From positions 368,501-432,500 of the forward strand of contig CAWZYM010000244.1 in assembly GCA_963966185.1 (NCBI GenBank): a DNA stretch of 64,000 nucleotides, written 5' to 3'. Of the stretch, positions 9,716-22,700 are shown in pieces. This DNA is from Rhabditoides inermis. Its lineage: Eukaryota; Nematoda; Chromadorea; Rhabditida; Rhabditidae. A program made the translations under genes and the position numbers. The notes under the pieces are model-generated. The model saw only the letters and a list, made by a program, of their open reading frames with translations. It was not told where the DNA came from and made no database searches. The first letter of the stretch is position 1, and each line of letters begins with the position of its first letter.

Positions 9716-12700
9716 ATGTCGGGACAACCACCGCTCCACTCCTACGCCGCGTTACAGTTTGACGTCATCGTGAGTGTGTTTTTTTATTGTTGTTTTGTGG
9801 TGATTTAAATACGCATCTCGTTTGGCGCCCTATCTTTCACCCGTCTCGCGATACATCCCACTTCTGTTCTCTCTACCCCGCGCACTGCAATGAAAGCTAA
9901 GTGAGAGAACACGCATAATATATCGAAAGTGCAATCGAGCGTATTGATAGGTGTATAGGTCGCCTTGCCCACGCATAGTCCGCTTGCCGGCTCATATTGT
10001 TGTTGGACGGTATATTTTGATTCCGAGTACCATTATTTACGCGCACGCGTTTATGCACTTGCTTGTTGACTTGTTGATCGGGCCACTCTATTCCTGTATC
10101 GATCGATCGATGCGCCAGCCGCAAACAGTGTCGCCTATTTCCTTCTCTCTCTCTCACCCACTCTCTTTCAGCGCTTATCTAGAGTATGTCTAGATGTCTA
10201 GAGTCGGTGCTATACCATGATGTTACGAATAAGAGACACTATAAAATATAATGTATGTGAATGTGAATTCTGATAGTTTCCGGAGCACACGTTGTTGGCG
10301 TCAGCATTATGCAAAATGTGTATCGGTATTGCTGATTGTAGTTGTTTTCAGTATGCAGGATTGATCCCGGATATTTGTGTGGATTCGATCGACCCGAGCG
10401 GTCGCACCGATCTACTACGCATCATCGACAAGGCTAAGGTGCGGCTATTACGTTTGTTTACTTGTTTACAACTCTCTATTTACACTCTACGATGCACTTT
10501 ATTCCAGCTGCATGCCTGAGAGCGTATTTTGCACACACATTACACCAGGCGGCTCGCAATCTTTTGATTGCAAGTCATTGGAATGCGCCGATTTCAAACC
10601 TGCGCTCACATTTGTCGTTTCCCACTCGTTCCCTTATTTATTTCAGGTGAAATCAAAGTTCGAAAATATCAACGCGTGTATAGTTGTTGTCAAATTAAAA
10701 GCAATTGCTTAGTTGTTATTGTTATACACCCAATGATGTGCTTGTCGATTTCTGTCGTTGACCGCTGTGTTCAGTTGTCGGGTGATGTGTGCCCGTCTTC
10801 GCCCGTCGGCGACCCTCGATGTCAGCTCATCCTCGAACAATACTCTATCCGCCTACTCAACTCCCGTACACAGGTACGACATTCGTCATTATTGATGTTC
10901 TATTCGATTTCATTTCCGAATGTCCAGTTATGTGTGTGTGTGTGTGTTTTTGTCCATGGCTCATCGCTCGGCGTTCGTATTTTAACATTTCCCACGTCCG
11001 TCGTAATGTTTTTGTTTTCCTAGTGAATGTGTGCCGTTTTCAGGAGCTGTTGCTGTTCTGTCCGGTGGAGCAGCTGGTGTCAGTGGGATACGTGAGCGAG
11101 ATGAACCACCACATACTGCCACTCGTCATAGGTGGGCAGAGGTCATATTAGCTTGTCATATTAGCCACATTCTCCGTGTCGATCGTTGACTCTTGTTGTT
11201 TTCTGGCTTTGATATCCTCCTATGATGATGTTGTAGGCCATTCGGCGAATGAGGGCACGTCGCACGATCTCGCACTGCTGTACGCCCCCGACAAAGTGAG
11301 TGTGGTGTGGTGTTGCATCTCTCGCACTCGCATGTGTTGAGGGGAGCGCGGAGGGTGTGTGCGGGGCGCTGTCGTCTCGCTTCCAGCACGTCTACAGGGA
11401 GACTGTGTCCGCGGCGGCGCGCAGTGGAGGAGGAGGCGGGGCAGGGAGGGCAACGGCCCCCGCTGCCCACAGCACATCCGGTCAGTACTACAGTTTTTTT
11501 TGCTCTCGTTGCCGCGTTCTCTGAGTTGGTGAGAGTGAGATGGTTAGATCTTATCTCCGCGCCTCTCACCCCCTTCCCCCACGCGGTTTTCTATCGTCTG
11601 GAAGGGCTATTGTGAGAATGAGATTCTGAGAATACGCTATCTGCTTTTATAGTTTTAAGGTCTGAACTATAGAGAGTACGGGGAACATGTCGAGAAATTG
11701 CAATTCACGTTTGCTTTTCTTGACAGGCACAGCACACGGTGCAATTAGTTTCGTGTCGTGAAATACGCTGCAGATGTGTTTAGATAGGAGCAATGGAGAG
11801 GTGGGGGGAACAGGGAATGGGGTACTTATGTTTGCCTTTGAATGAACGTATAATATTGTGGTGGTTAGTCTGACAGTGTGACATTGCATTTGCAGCGCGC
11901 ACTGCCTCGTCCCAGTCGCCTTGCATAGACGCTCGTCCGATGTTGTGAGTGCGGGAGGGCGTCTATGACTGATTGAGTGCGTGCAGTCTGTCGGACTCTG
12001 CCTCGGACCTGCGTGCGCGCGCCTCCACCACCACCCGCTCCCCTTCCGACACGGACGGCGTCGACGTGGCCTCCGAGTACATCCATCTGGTGGGTTGCTT
12101 CCCGCCTCCTTCCCCCGCTGGTCTGCTGCTCATTTGAATGGCGGTATCGCCTCTTGCCATCTGCGCGTGTCTGCCTTCTTTTGCCATTAGTTGGGTGGAT
12201 GGTCGGGTGTGTAACATGTTTTCTTTCACATGCCTCCATCTTCAATGCACATATTGCAAAGATGCTCTGACACTTTTTTGTCGACGCTCGACGATTGGTG
12301 ATTCACGGATCCATTCCGCACTTTGTTCGAACACTAACACCCTCATACATTGTGTGGTATGCGGAATGTCATTGTTATCTTCCAATTGATCGTCGTACAT
12401 ACTTCGAAGACTTTGAATCTTTGAAAAAATATAACGTAGGCATTGAACACCTGTTTTTCTACACAAACGCATTCTTTAGTTGATGTGATTTTGCATAATG
12501 TCGCGTGCGCGTCTGTGGAGCACGACATTGGCATTTCGAATGCAGTGATGTGCTCTGTGCTCTCTCTATACCTCTATTCAAGCAGACTGGGTCTCTCAGT
12601 GCCACCTCAATATACTCTGACCACCCCCCTTTTCCTTCTTTCCTCGATCCAAACGCCGACGGCCGTATCCATCCATTTAATTCCTCCCACCAGCTCGCTT

Positions 12701-14181
12701 TATTTATTGGTTCGTTTGGTGGATGTTTTTGTTTGTGAATCTCTGTGTTGATTCGCGAATGGATTTTCTTTCGTCTATTTTTTCTCTCAGTCTTCGGAAC
12801 TTCGATTTTTACTGCGGACTTCGGAACTTCGATTTTCACTGCGGATTATTGTTTCGCTTTGTATGCAGTTACATGTTGTGAAAAAGAGATTAAATGTGAT
12901 GGGATATCCAATTATATTCGCCGGAGCTGAAAGGAGGTGGCGAAGTCAGAATGAATATTCTAATATTCGGCGCATGCGCGCATGTAGAAATGCGGAATGC
13001 AATATCACTCGGTTTTGTGTCTACAAATAATTTAATTAGACTCTAGCGTGGGACGCGTCCCGGTTGCAATTGGCATGCGAATGCGGCTGAATGAACTCTC
13101 TCGTCATATTGTAGAAGACGGGCGGTGCATGGCATTCGCATCTCTCACTGGTTCTTCCTGTTTTGTGCAGCAGTCGCCGCACCCCATCCAACACAATCGC
13201 CGATCGCGTCATTTTCACATTTCACTGCGAAAAATTCACTGCGAATAGCTGTGCGCTGTGCGATGCCCACGTCTTCCCTCTCTTTCTTCCCTCTTCCTCC
13301 TCTTTCTTCTATTCTCTTCCTCTCTCTCTCTATCTCCCCTCTCGCCTCTCGCCTCTCTCCACATAGGATTTGTTTGTTTATCGACAGTCATTTGCTGGAA
13401 ATCCGTGTACTTTGTATATTTATTTGTCGAGTCGAGTAGGTAGTGAATGGCAGTTGTGCGCACTGTATCTAGTGACGATTGTCTGTCCGGCAGGATGACG
13501 GCTGTACTTGGCGTCATGTTCGCTCCTCGCCTCACTTGCTCTCCCACTCTTTGTCGACCAGAGACTGTTTTCACATTGCACATTTCAATCCGCGACCTCG
13601 CTCGCATCGCTTTCATATTAATGATGTTTTCACCCTTCGTGAGTCTGGTTTTCTCCCTCCCTCACCCCTGTCGTCTATACGCTGTTCCTGGCGGTCAGCG
13701 CGTGGTTATTGCCCACCAGTATTAAAGCGAATATGGTTTGTGGTCAGTGGAGGTTGTATGCGCAGTGTTTGTGGTATGACACGTGGTTGTTTGGCGCCGT
13801 CTCGCTGCCCTCGCGGCCCTCCGCACCTCGTCCCCCGCCCCTTCCGTCTAACACTCACAATTGATTGCCGTGCTTGCTATGGCTTGGCTGTCGCGTCGCT
13901 TGTGTTTGTGTAGACGTGTTGCCTGCCGCCGCCCGTATATCCATATCGTATGGCTTGTGAGGCAGGGAGGCAGGGAGGAAGGGAGGGAAGGAGAGTGGGA
14001 GGGAAGCGAGTGAAAGACAGTCGCCGGCCCGGCCGCACATGTTCGTTTCCATTCATGCCACATCACACTCACACACAACCCTCACTTGTTTGTGCGGCGA
14101 CACGGCTCTCGAATGAAACTCGATGTGTTGTTAGAATAGTAAAAGTAGTCTAGTAGTCTCGACCGCGATTATCCCGCCACC

Positions 14182-14235
<54 letters not shown>

Positions 14236-15179
14236 TCTTCTGTTGTATGATGAATGATTGTGTTGATGCGTGTTGCATTGTGCCTAGCCTGCCTGCTAGG
14301 TGAAGGTTGGTGAAGGTGATGCTCACCGCTTTTTCTTTCTTTGTTTACTCGCTTGTTGATTGTATTGCGTGCGCGTATTGCGTGTGCGTGACTTCGTGCT
14401 TCACCCCGAAGCCCGAAGGCTTTCGCTCGCCAGCCACGTCTCCCACACCCTGTCTCTATGGTTGCATATTGCGATATGCCGACTGTAGTGGAATGGAATT
14501 GCGAGAATGGAATGGAATGGAATGAGCTGGAGCCTATCTCTTCTCGTGCATTCGTCCACACATCTCCTCTCCACTCTCCGACATAATACCAATTGCCATG
14601 TTTGAATGTATCGGAAAGTGCGCGTATTGGTGAGGAGAGCAAGGGATAAAAATTGGCAATGAAGCGGAAAGGGATGACTAACTGTTTTGTGCTACGTGCT
14701 TGTCCGCATAGGTGACGAGTGACGTGTAGTGCGTGTGAGTTAGTGATATTGAGTGAGAGTTGTCGTGAATGGAATTGTGGAGGGCAGGGCGGTTGTGTCT
14801 CACTCACACTCACACTCCCACTCTCGCACTCTCTGCTTCGTCGCCCGCCACTCATCGATTCACAACAACACACACGCAACGGGGGAGGGAGAGGGGGAGG
14901 ATTCGCAGTGTCGACCCGTGCATGCACGGATTCTCGCCTTCCCCACGTGTTTTCATCACCTCTCCCGACTGACTCGATTTGTCTTTTCCTGCCGTTCAGT
15001 AGTTCAGTTTGTCGTCCGCCCGCCGTCAGACTTTGCTCTTTTTGGCGCTGTTGCAAGACGGTAGTTCAACCACTAGAACCCCCGAGTTGCCTGTTAGGGT
15101 GGAGTAGAATGGGAGTATGGGAGTGAGCGAAAGTGAGTCGACAGAGCTGGTTACAATTAACGAGTGAGCCTCTCCCTCC

Positions 15180-15219
<40 letters not shown>

Positions 15220-15924
15220 GTTTCGCCCCTTTCTTTTCGGGTAGCCAGTTGGGAAGGGACATAGGGCGGATGAGCCGCGTCCACTCGCCTTTTTTGTCGG
15301 ATTACGCCTTGCAACTCGCTGCTCTCTACAGCGTGCCTAACAAGGTCTATTTATATTGGTCTCCCTTTCTCGTTTCGTTTTTTTTATTGGGCTGTGAAAT
15401 GGAACGACACTATCGCATCATACGAGTGTTTTCGTGTGGCTGTTTTGGAGGGACGTACACATATTTTGCACATGTGCTTTCTCACTAACTAACCCTCAGT
15501 TTGTCTGTCGCATCGGTTTTAATCGTTATCATGGTTGTTGATGCGCTGACATTTTACCTCTCCTCTACAATGTCAATGTTTGTGAATGGATTATGCCTCC
15601 TCTCTCTCTCCGTCAGTCGTGGTTTTTGCGAATCGCATCGGTTGAGTGTTGAGGATTATGCAGTGTGGTGTGTATGAAGTGATCGGAGAGAATAGCATGG
15701 GCTTCGGACCCAACACAACACTCCTGGTTTTCAATGGGCCGTGTTGTTTCTCTTTCACTTTGTTCACTGCTTCACACCCGCAAAACACTGGCCAATCACA
15801 GACGATCTCGTGTGTTGTTTTGTTTCTGTTTGTGTTGCCGCTCTACCCTATCCCTCTGCTATGTATAATTGAGGAGGGAGTAGATAAAGAGAGGGGATAA
15901 ACAAGTCAAAGGCTCTGTGTCGAC

Positions 15925-15963
<39 letters not shown>

Positions 15964-17425
15964 AAATTGTTATTGTTGTTGCGTGGTGTAATCTATCACA
16001 CCGATCATTAAGTGAATTCACATGTTGTGATTCCTATTGCGGTCTGTGTCTGCATCTTTGAGATGCTAGACAAAACACTGTATTTTTTTTGTATTTGTGA
16101 GCTGGCTGACTGGCTGTATGGTTCTTCTTATTACGGTGTTGGCAGTGAGACTGTGTGAGACTGTGAGACTGAGAGTCTTCGGCAGGCTCGTTGGGATAGA
16201 AAGAGAGGGACTCGCTAACGCTATGTGCGCGTGCGTGTACGTGTAGGTATTGTATGTTGTTGCCATCGAGAGTGCTTTCACATACTGCATGTATGGTCCA
16301 CCTGCCATACATGCAGTCTCTCCTGAACTTGGGTTGTCGTCAGACACAGGCTCAGCTGCTCTGTGTGATGGTGTTCGTGTGTGATGTGAATGGGCATTGA
16401 CATGTGGTCTCTGCACTGGGCATAGTGTGCATCAGAGACCTCTGCAATGGGCCACCCTGCTTCCCCTCCCTTCCTCCTCTCTCCACTTTCATTTCTTGCC
16501 CCTCTCATACTCACTCTCCCCTTCTCACTGCATGAAATATATTGCACACATGCACACGCTAAGTTATCAAAAAGCCTGCGCCTGGTGTGCACGTCCTCCC
16601 CCTCTTTTGCGTATTCTACTCACCTGCCTTCCATCTAGCCTGTGTGTTGTGCTTCTCTCGTTCTTTCCTTTTCCCTTCGTCTGCGTCTTTGATTAATCAG
16701 ATTATGCATACCCCGACACACATTTAATTGATCATCGTCTGTGTCGTGCGTGTATGATAGGGAGTGCGAGTTGAATAGAGGCTTGCTATTGTATGTGTGG
16801 CTGTGGAATGAGTGAGTGGATGGTTGCAGGGGCGGTGGGTGGGAGGGGAGAGTTGGATAGGCAGTGCTGCTGCACCGCTGCACGCATTCTCCAGTCAGTG
16901 TTTGATCTGTCTGCGTAGTGTTTCTTGCGTCCCTTCCCCGTCTCCGTCTATTCTTTCCCATGTTGTGATTCTCTCTCTCGCATTTCACAGCACTCGTCTT
17001 ATCTCGCTATCATATCACTAGATGGTTCTGCACTGACAAGACAATGTGAGCGAGAAAGTTGTAGCTGTTGATTCGACTTTACGAGTGGGAAGCATACTCT
17101 TCCGCACTTCCGCTTGAACTTTGATTGAAGTCTTTATGTGATGATTCTGTTAGTTTTTGGATTGCTGAAAGTGCATGCTGACGAGTGAAGGGTTGAATAG
17201 TTGTGCAAACGAGTCTCTTCTCTCGTCTGTCTTCGTAATGAAGCTAATTTGGCGCTTCCGAGACTCGCCTTGTGTGCAGCAGTGCCGGCCAAGTAATCAA
17301 CGTGTCCGTGAGCGAGTTATGAATGAGATGGTCAATTATAGCCACTCAGCACATGGATGCATTGTAAACATGTGGGAACGGTGGCAGGCAGACACACTGC
17401 CAGCATACCTGTTACCACTCGTGTT

Positions 17426-17477
<52 letters not shown>

Positions 17478-17856
17478 CCCCTCTCACACTCACTCTCTCA
17501 TCGCTACTCGTTTCTCGTTCTGACATCGATCTATGTAAGTATTGATTATACTTTACTCGTACTTGTTTCTTTTATTGGTACATGGTTGCTGATGACTGGC
17601 TTCAGATGCTCTTGTTTTCGACTCCGAAAGTATGAGAATGAGGCATGAGAATATTGTGGTATGCCCGTTCCCGCTGGCGGCTGATTGGATCTGTGCTCTC
17701 TTTCTATTTCATGCACTGATCGACTGATTGTGTTGTATACGTTGTCCAGTGAGACACATGGTGCTCGCACTCGCTCCTCTGTTGTCTTTTCTTTCTCCTC
17801 TGTCTTCTGTCTGCCTGCGAGTATAAGACGATAATGTACCATTACAACATGGTGAG

Positions 17857-17901
<45 letters not shown>

Positions 17902-19121
17902 CTCGCTATCCCTCCGAATTTCCCCTCTTCTCTCTTCCCGTTGTTGTGGAGAGTGAGGTGTGATACACGCATTCATGTGATGTTTTTAATTCGTCTTCTT
18001 TCTTCTTCGATTCGTCATGTTTATGCTTCGAAGAACGCTCGTGTTTTCATCATTTGTGGTGTCTATCTGGTTTCCTTTTAGTTCAAATGGCTCTTTCATG
18101 AGCGTACGAGTTGTCAACGATTGATTATTTTGTTTTTAAACATAATTGTGTCCTTTTCAGGTGACCTCTCTACTGTCGCAGAATGAGCTCCGCGAATTCG
18201 CTACTCTTCTCCAGCGATGGCAGGTGTGCTATGATTGTTTCCCTCTTTTTATCACTACTTCACTCATCGACGTGCTTTTATTTCGCTGTGCGAGTACGAA
18301 TATAATTATCACCTTTGTATTCCCATTCGTTTCTCGTTACGAGTTTTGTATCGCGTTTTGACGCGATAATAAGGGGGTTACGTTACGATGGCTTTCTTTG
18401 TGTGATGTGTCTGTGAACAACGCTAGGTGCGAAACGCATTTTCTCTTCTCTCAATTGTACCGCAGTCAGTGCGACACTTTTTGCGACTTACAGACTTACT
18501 CACCCGCTCCGTCTCTCACTCTTTCACTTTCACTTTATTAAGAGACTAATCCAGTAAACAAATGAAACGTTTTCGAAGAGCAGAGAGCAAGGGGGAGGGA
18601 TCGGAAGCGAGTGTAGCTTTTTCGAGCATGTTAATGATAAGTGTGTATTAGTGATGGTAGTGATTGCAGGATGGCGCACTTCCGGTGAGGGAGCTGGCTC
18701 TCAAGTTGATGGAGCTGTATGGGCCCGAGAGGAGACATCTGCTGGCTAGTGAGTGGGGGTTGAAGGCGCGGAGGGTGTAGAAACGTGATTGCAGGACTGC
18801 GTCTTCTGCTGCGCGGCGACGACCTGGAGACATTGCACGAGTTCCTCGACATCCACGGAATCACAGAGTGCGCCGGCAGCGACTCCTCCGCCGGATTCAG
18901 GCAAGCATCCTGTTTTTTTCTTAATTTTTTATATTTCTTATAGAAAAAAAACTTGGAAAAATACAGAGAAGATTAGCATGGCCCCTGCGCAAGGGAAGGA
19001 TGATACGAAAATTCGTGAAGCGTTTCAATTTTTTTAATCTTTGACTTTGACTTTGTTAGTCACTTGCTGACTTGAATGCGGCGTTTCCAGATCAGACGCG
19101 CGATCTGGTGGCACTGAATGA
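9716..19121 (+). CDS. ccm-2: CCM2 (malcavernin)-like adaptor protein
   Basis: Exons: 9716-9769, 10352-10438, 10775-10873, 11044-11131, 11237-11295, 11387-11480, 11896-11944, 11987-12089, about 15245-15344, 18161-18223, 18670-18748, 18795-18900 and 19091-19121 (TGA). The first five give a PTB-like fold: FDVIYAGLIPDI, RTDLLRIIDKAK, ELLLFCPVEQLVSVGYV. A Gly/Ser/Thr-rich linker follows. The last exons (NELREFATLLQRW, LALKLMELYGPERRHLL, LETLHEFLDIHGI) match the C-terminal harmonin-homology domain of CCM2. Family members are scaffolds that link KRIT1-type proteins to MEKK3-type kinase signalling. Phases close in 9716-12089 and 18161-19121. The exon at 15245 does not fit the phase left at 12089, so at least one exon between them is missing from this list. 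The start ATG sits in GACCATGTC. The penultimate intron uses a GC donor (18901). Confidence 0.78.
14184..17897. repeat. long CT microsatellites in CCM2-like introns
   Basis: Nearly pure (TC)n tracts of about 30-50 bp occur at 14184-14233, 15186-15217, 15925-15960, 17427-17475 and 17861-17897, all with C/T on the plus (sense) strand. They account for the Ser/Leu-rich and Arg/Glu-rich open frames of this region, which are not genes. Apart from the exon at 15245-15344, I see nothing else in 12090-18160. Confidence 0.85.
18951..19035 (+). ncRNA. U6 snRNA-like sequence, 5' truncated, probably a pseudogene
   Basis: The block keeps the hallmark of U6: ATACAGAGAAGATTAGCATG, then GCCCCTGCGCAAGG, then ATTCGTGAAGCG and a T-run terminator. 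The usual 5' stem-loop (about 25 bases) is replaced by AT-rich sequence. An extra GGAA follows GCGCAAGG. Bases of the 3' half are altered (GATACGAAAATT). It lies inside the last intron of the CCM2-like gene in the sense direction. No upstream proximal sequence element or TATA box was recognised. The missing 5' end and the insertion argue against function. Confidence 0.85.
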
Positions 19122-19215
19122 TGGGAGGGGAGGGAGGTGAGTATGGAGTATGTACTCTGTTCTAGTCATGATGGTCACTTTATTGCTATTGTTGCTTTAC
19201 TCTTGATTCTCTTGC

Positions 19216-19221
19216 AATAAA
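19216..19221 (+). promoter_or_regulatory. poly(A) signal of the CCM2-like gene
   Basis: AATAAA lies 95 bases after the TGA at 19119-19121, followed by T/G-rich sequence, as expected for the 3' end of this transcript. Confidence 0.7.
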
Positions 19222-19760
19222 CACGTTTATTGGTATATGTGTGTGATCTGCACGTGATTTGATTCGGTTGACTCAACCGAACGCCCCCATGGCGTTATCT
19301 ATCCACCGAGCGATGCCCTGTTCAATGTTGCCCGTATCGTGCCCAGTCTATATCTGTTTATATGTGCGTGTTTCCTTGTTGTGTATTCATCGAATCAATA
19401 CTCAAGTATTTTACAGTGTCAGTCAGTGATAAGAGACAGACAGAGAGAGACACTGATTGCATCCGCTCTCACTCTCGGCCTAGAGTGAATGTCTTGTTGC
19501 CCGGTAATCAGTGACATCATCACCTCTGATCAGAACACCTTGATCAGCCACCGTTTGATCTGCGCAGTTCACCTCACTCTCTCTTCTCTTTCTTGGTTTC
19601 CCGTTTCCGAGTAGCCGTTATGATTTGAGTAGTGTTGTGTATCGCCGATTTTGTTTAACTGTCGCGTCGTTCTGTTCCTAGGTGTTAGCTGGCGTGTCTT
19701 TTGTGTACTCGGTTCTTTCGAGTCGTGTTGGTTCCCGTGTAGCCTCCTCGTCTCCAGGGC
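19222..19760 (+). promoter_or_regulatory. intergenic region with the upstream egl-4 promoter
   Basis: About 540 bp between the poly(A) site of the CCM2-like gene and the first egl-4 start codon, same strand. A pyrimidine-rich stretch ends in CTCCAG just before the ATG at 19761, so a splice acceptor, for trans-splicing or an upstream exon, is possible there. No other element was recognised. Confidence 0.4.
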
Positions 19761-22700
19761 ATGAGCTCGTCTGCACGTCCGTCGTCGGGCGGCGGCGGCG
19801 GCGGCATCCGAGGATTCTTCTCCAAGCTCCGCAAACCATCCGACCTCACCATGCAACAACAGGTGAGGTGCCAACACCTTATTCATTTTAATCATTTTCT
19901 CAAGGGTGGCATCATTACAGTTTTCAGTTTTCACAGTATTTCGAAGTGCTTATACCTTTCAAATTAGACAAGTCAGTCGGTTGTGATTTTTGAATCAAAC
20001 CATCATAAAATAATGTGGTATTCAGAAGATTTTTGTAAGACGTGAGAAGAATCGCGGATACACGATACAATCTAGGAAAGAGTGCTCATTTCTTATTTCC
20101 CACACCCTTTTCGATTACGACAGTTTCTCAATTGTGTTATTTATATATACATTAGTGTGCGGTGTGCCTGAAACAGAGTAGTAACTGGCTAGTCAAAGTT
20201 GCTGACAATGCGGTGTGTTGTCAATGTAGTGCATTCCCCAGAGGAAAGGACAAGTCTCGTACTCGTCCCTCCCCATATCCCCCCGTTTCCCTCTCTCTTT
20301 GTGCGAGTAGTTTAGCAATCGGCAGCTGAGATGTTGTTATTGCTTGGGTCTTGGGTTAGGTTCGCGTGGTCGACCGGGATGACGACTGACGGACGATGAA
20401 TGAATGAATCAAGGAATGGCGCGGCCAGACCGACAACGTGCGAAAAACCTCTTTTTGTGCGGGACGAGCGCATCCGCAGCGTGGATGAACTGTACCTGTA
20501 CGCGACAGAACTTTTTTTTATTGCAAAAGGTTGTAGTTTGAATAAACGGCATTACCCATGAGCGAACACCGCAACACAACACACATGCGTGCATGCAGAG
20601 AGTCTGTCCGCGGAGACTGGATTAGCTAGCCGGTATGTTCTATGCGTAACGGCGGAGGTAATTAGGTGTGCAAGTGCAACACTGTGTGTGAGAGACGGCA
20701 CGACACAGTGTCAGGCGGGCTCTCGCTCTCCACTGGACGTCTGCTTGTGCCATGCACCCGTTTCACGCGTGCGCTTCCGTATTCGCGAGTGCCGCAGCAG
20801 CACCGATGCGTCGGTGTCCGCTCGCGCGTGTCGTCCCTACCACCCCTCTTCTTCCCCCACACCTGTCAGTTATGCGACCACGCGACGATGATTGTCATGT
20901 TATCCACTCTCGACCTCCATTCTATACACATACAACGCTCACACACTGCTGGCGAGAGAGAGGAAGGGAAAGAGAGAAAGTGAGCGAGTTGTACATGTTG
21001 AACCATAAACACGACAACAACACGAGTGAGGCACCTGTTTTCGAGGCACGGCACTTGTGCACATATATCGTGATTGATTGATTTACTGCCGATATCAAGC
21101 ATACAACAACGGAGATGAAACACAAAGGATTTAGTCTGCGTGAAATATTTGTCAGTGGTTCCTTCTTGTCGGGATCCGACGTGAAGGAGGGGTGGTGTGC
21201 TTGGTCTCACGCTTGGGTTGACGTTGCGACAGCCATGGTAGAAAGTGTACTCGGCGGGTTCAACTCCGTGCTCCGAGGATTCCTCAAATTCCAAAGCCAG
21301 CAGCGAACATGTAGCGGGTACCGTTGATCCAGCAATTGTCCACGTAGACCATGCTTGGCGGGTGCGACGGGGAAATTAAACTGGGGGGACCGACCACTCG
21401 AGGGCAAGGGAAGATGATGGAATCGTGATTATGATTGATAATGCGATAGTGTTCCGAGAGAGAGAGATGAGGCGAATGCGGCCTGAGCGCGATTAACTTT
21501 CGGTTTGTATAATCTAAACATACGAACGTGCACAGCGTGCTGCCGTTGGGTGCAACATTATGTAGACAGCGTGAGTTGGTATAATCTCAATTGTGAGTGC
21601 TGTCTCGCCCACTGTCTCGCGACTTGCCACGTTGTCGCCTGCCTATCTCGAACAAGAGAGAAAGAGCCAAGGTCACAGAATCACATGACAGTTTCTGAAA
21701 CGAAATACGAGAGAGAGACGAGGCTTTTTTGTAGCCGCGCTGCGCTCTCGCCACGCTCCCCGCACCAATTTATCATAGAATGGAGATCGATGCGAAGAAG
21801 GAACTCGTCTCTTCTTTCACTACCAATTCAAAACATTCTCTTTTGCTGCGCAGTGCAGTGGTGGCAGAGAGAGAGAGAGAGATAGAGGCGAGGCGAGCGA
21901 TAGTGTCGGGTCTGTGGGTGTGGAGAGACGCAGAGGGGGAAGGGAGAGAGTGCGGCGGGCAGTGCGAGAGGGCGGAGACGCGGGCGGCGAGAGCGGGCGG
22001 GCACGGAGAGAAGAGAGAGAGAGAGAGAGTAGAGAAGGGCTGGCTCGGCCACCACCGCTGTGTCTGCCGTGTGTTGTGGTCGACGTCGGCAGCCTCCAGT
22101 TTCCCTTTCCCTCCACAGCCCCACACATTGCCACGCGCTGTCTATACAGTCGCCATGTTCTCCCGCAATCCACCCGCGGTGAGTCGAACCAAATGTCCAT
22201 CTGTACCTCTACTTTAAAATACGGGTTTCTGGTTATTGAAAGCAAAGCGCGAACGCGGTTTGATGGAGCCACCCTATTCGGGTATTCCTCATCGATCGAT
22301 GCTTGATTTGCTTGAGTGTTGGGCGTGTTGATAGCAGCGATTGGTTGTGTATTATATTGAATCGATTCGCAATTCGCCTCGGAATCGCATTGCAACGTGG
22401 TGGTGGTGGGTACGGGAGAGATGGAGGAATTGGGTTCGAAATAGCCTACCTTGGAGGTATCTTCGACCACTCTGCAGTCATTCGGTTCGCCCCGTCTCCC
22501 GTATTCATCCCATACCCGCATACGTCCGCTGTTAGTGTGCCCTTTGTTACATTGTCCTCTGTGCCCGCTGCAGAACCCTTTCCCTTGCCTTCCTTTCCCT
22601 TTTCCTGCCTCGTTATCTTCGTTATCGCAGTGTTACGGCGTTGTTGCGATTGTCGACTCAAAGTGGGCAAGTTGTTGCTCTCTTCTTTTTACGCTAGGAA

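Noticed and set aside
15245..15344. First exon of a separate gene beginning with the ATG near 15270
   Set aside because: The strong pyrimidine tract and GGGTAG acceptor before 15245 fit an internal exon, and LSDYALQLAALYSVPNK leads in phase into the next CCM2-like exon.
21865..22130. Arg/Glu-rich and Ser/Leu-rich open frames on both strands
   Set aside because: Low-complexity GA-rich DNA just upstream of the candidate egl-4 exon; no splice or homology support.
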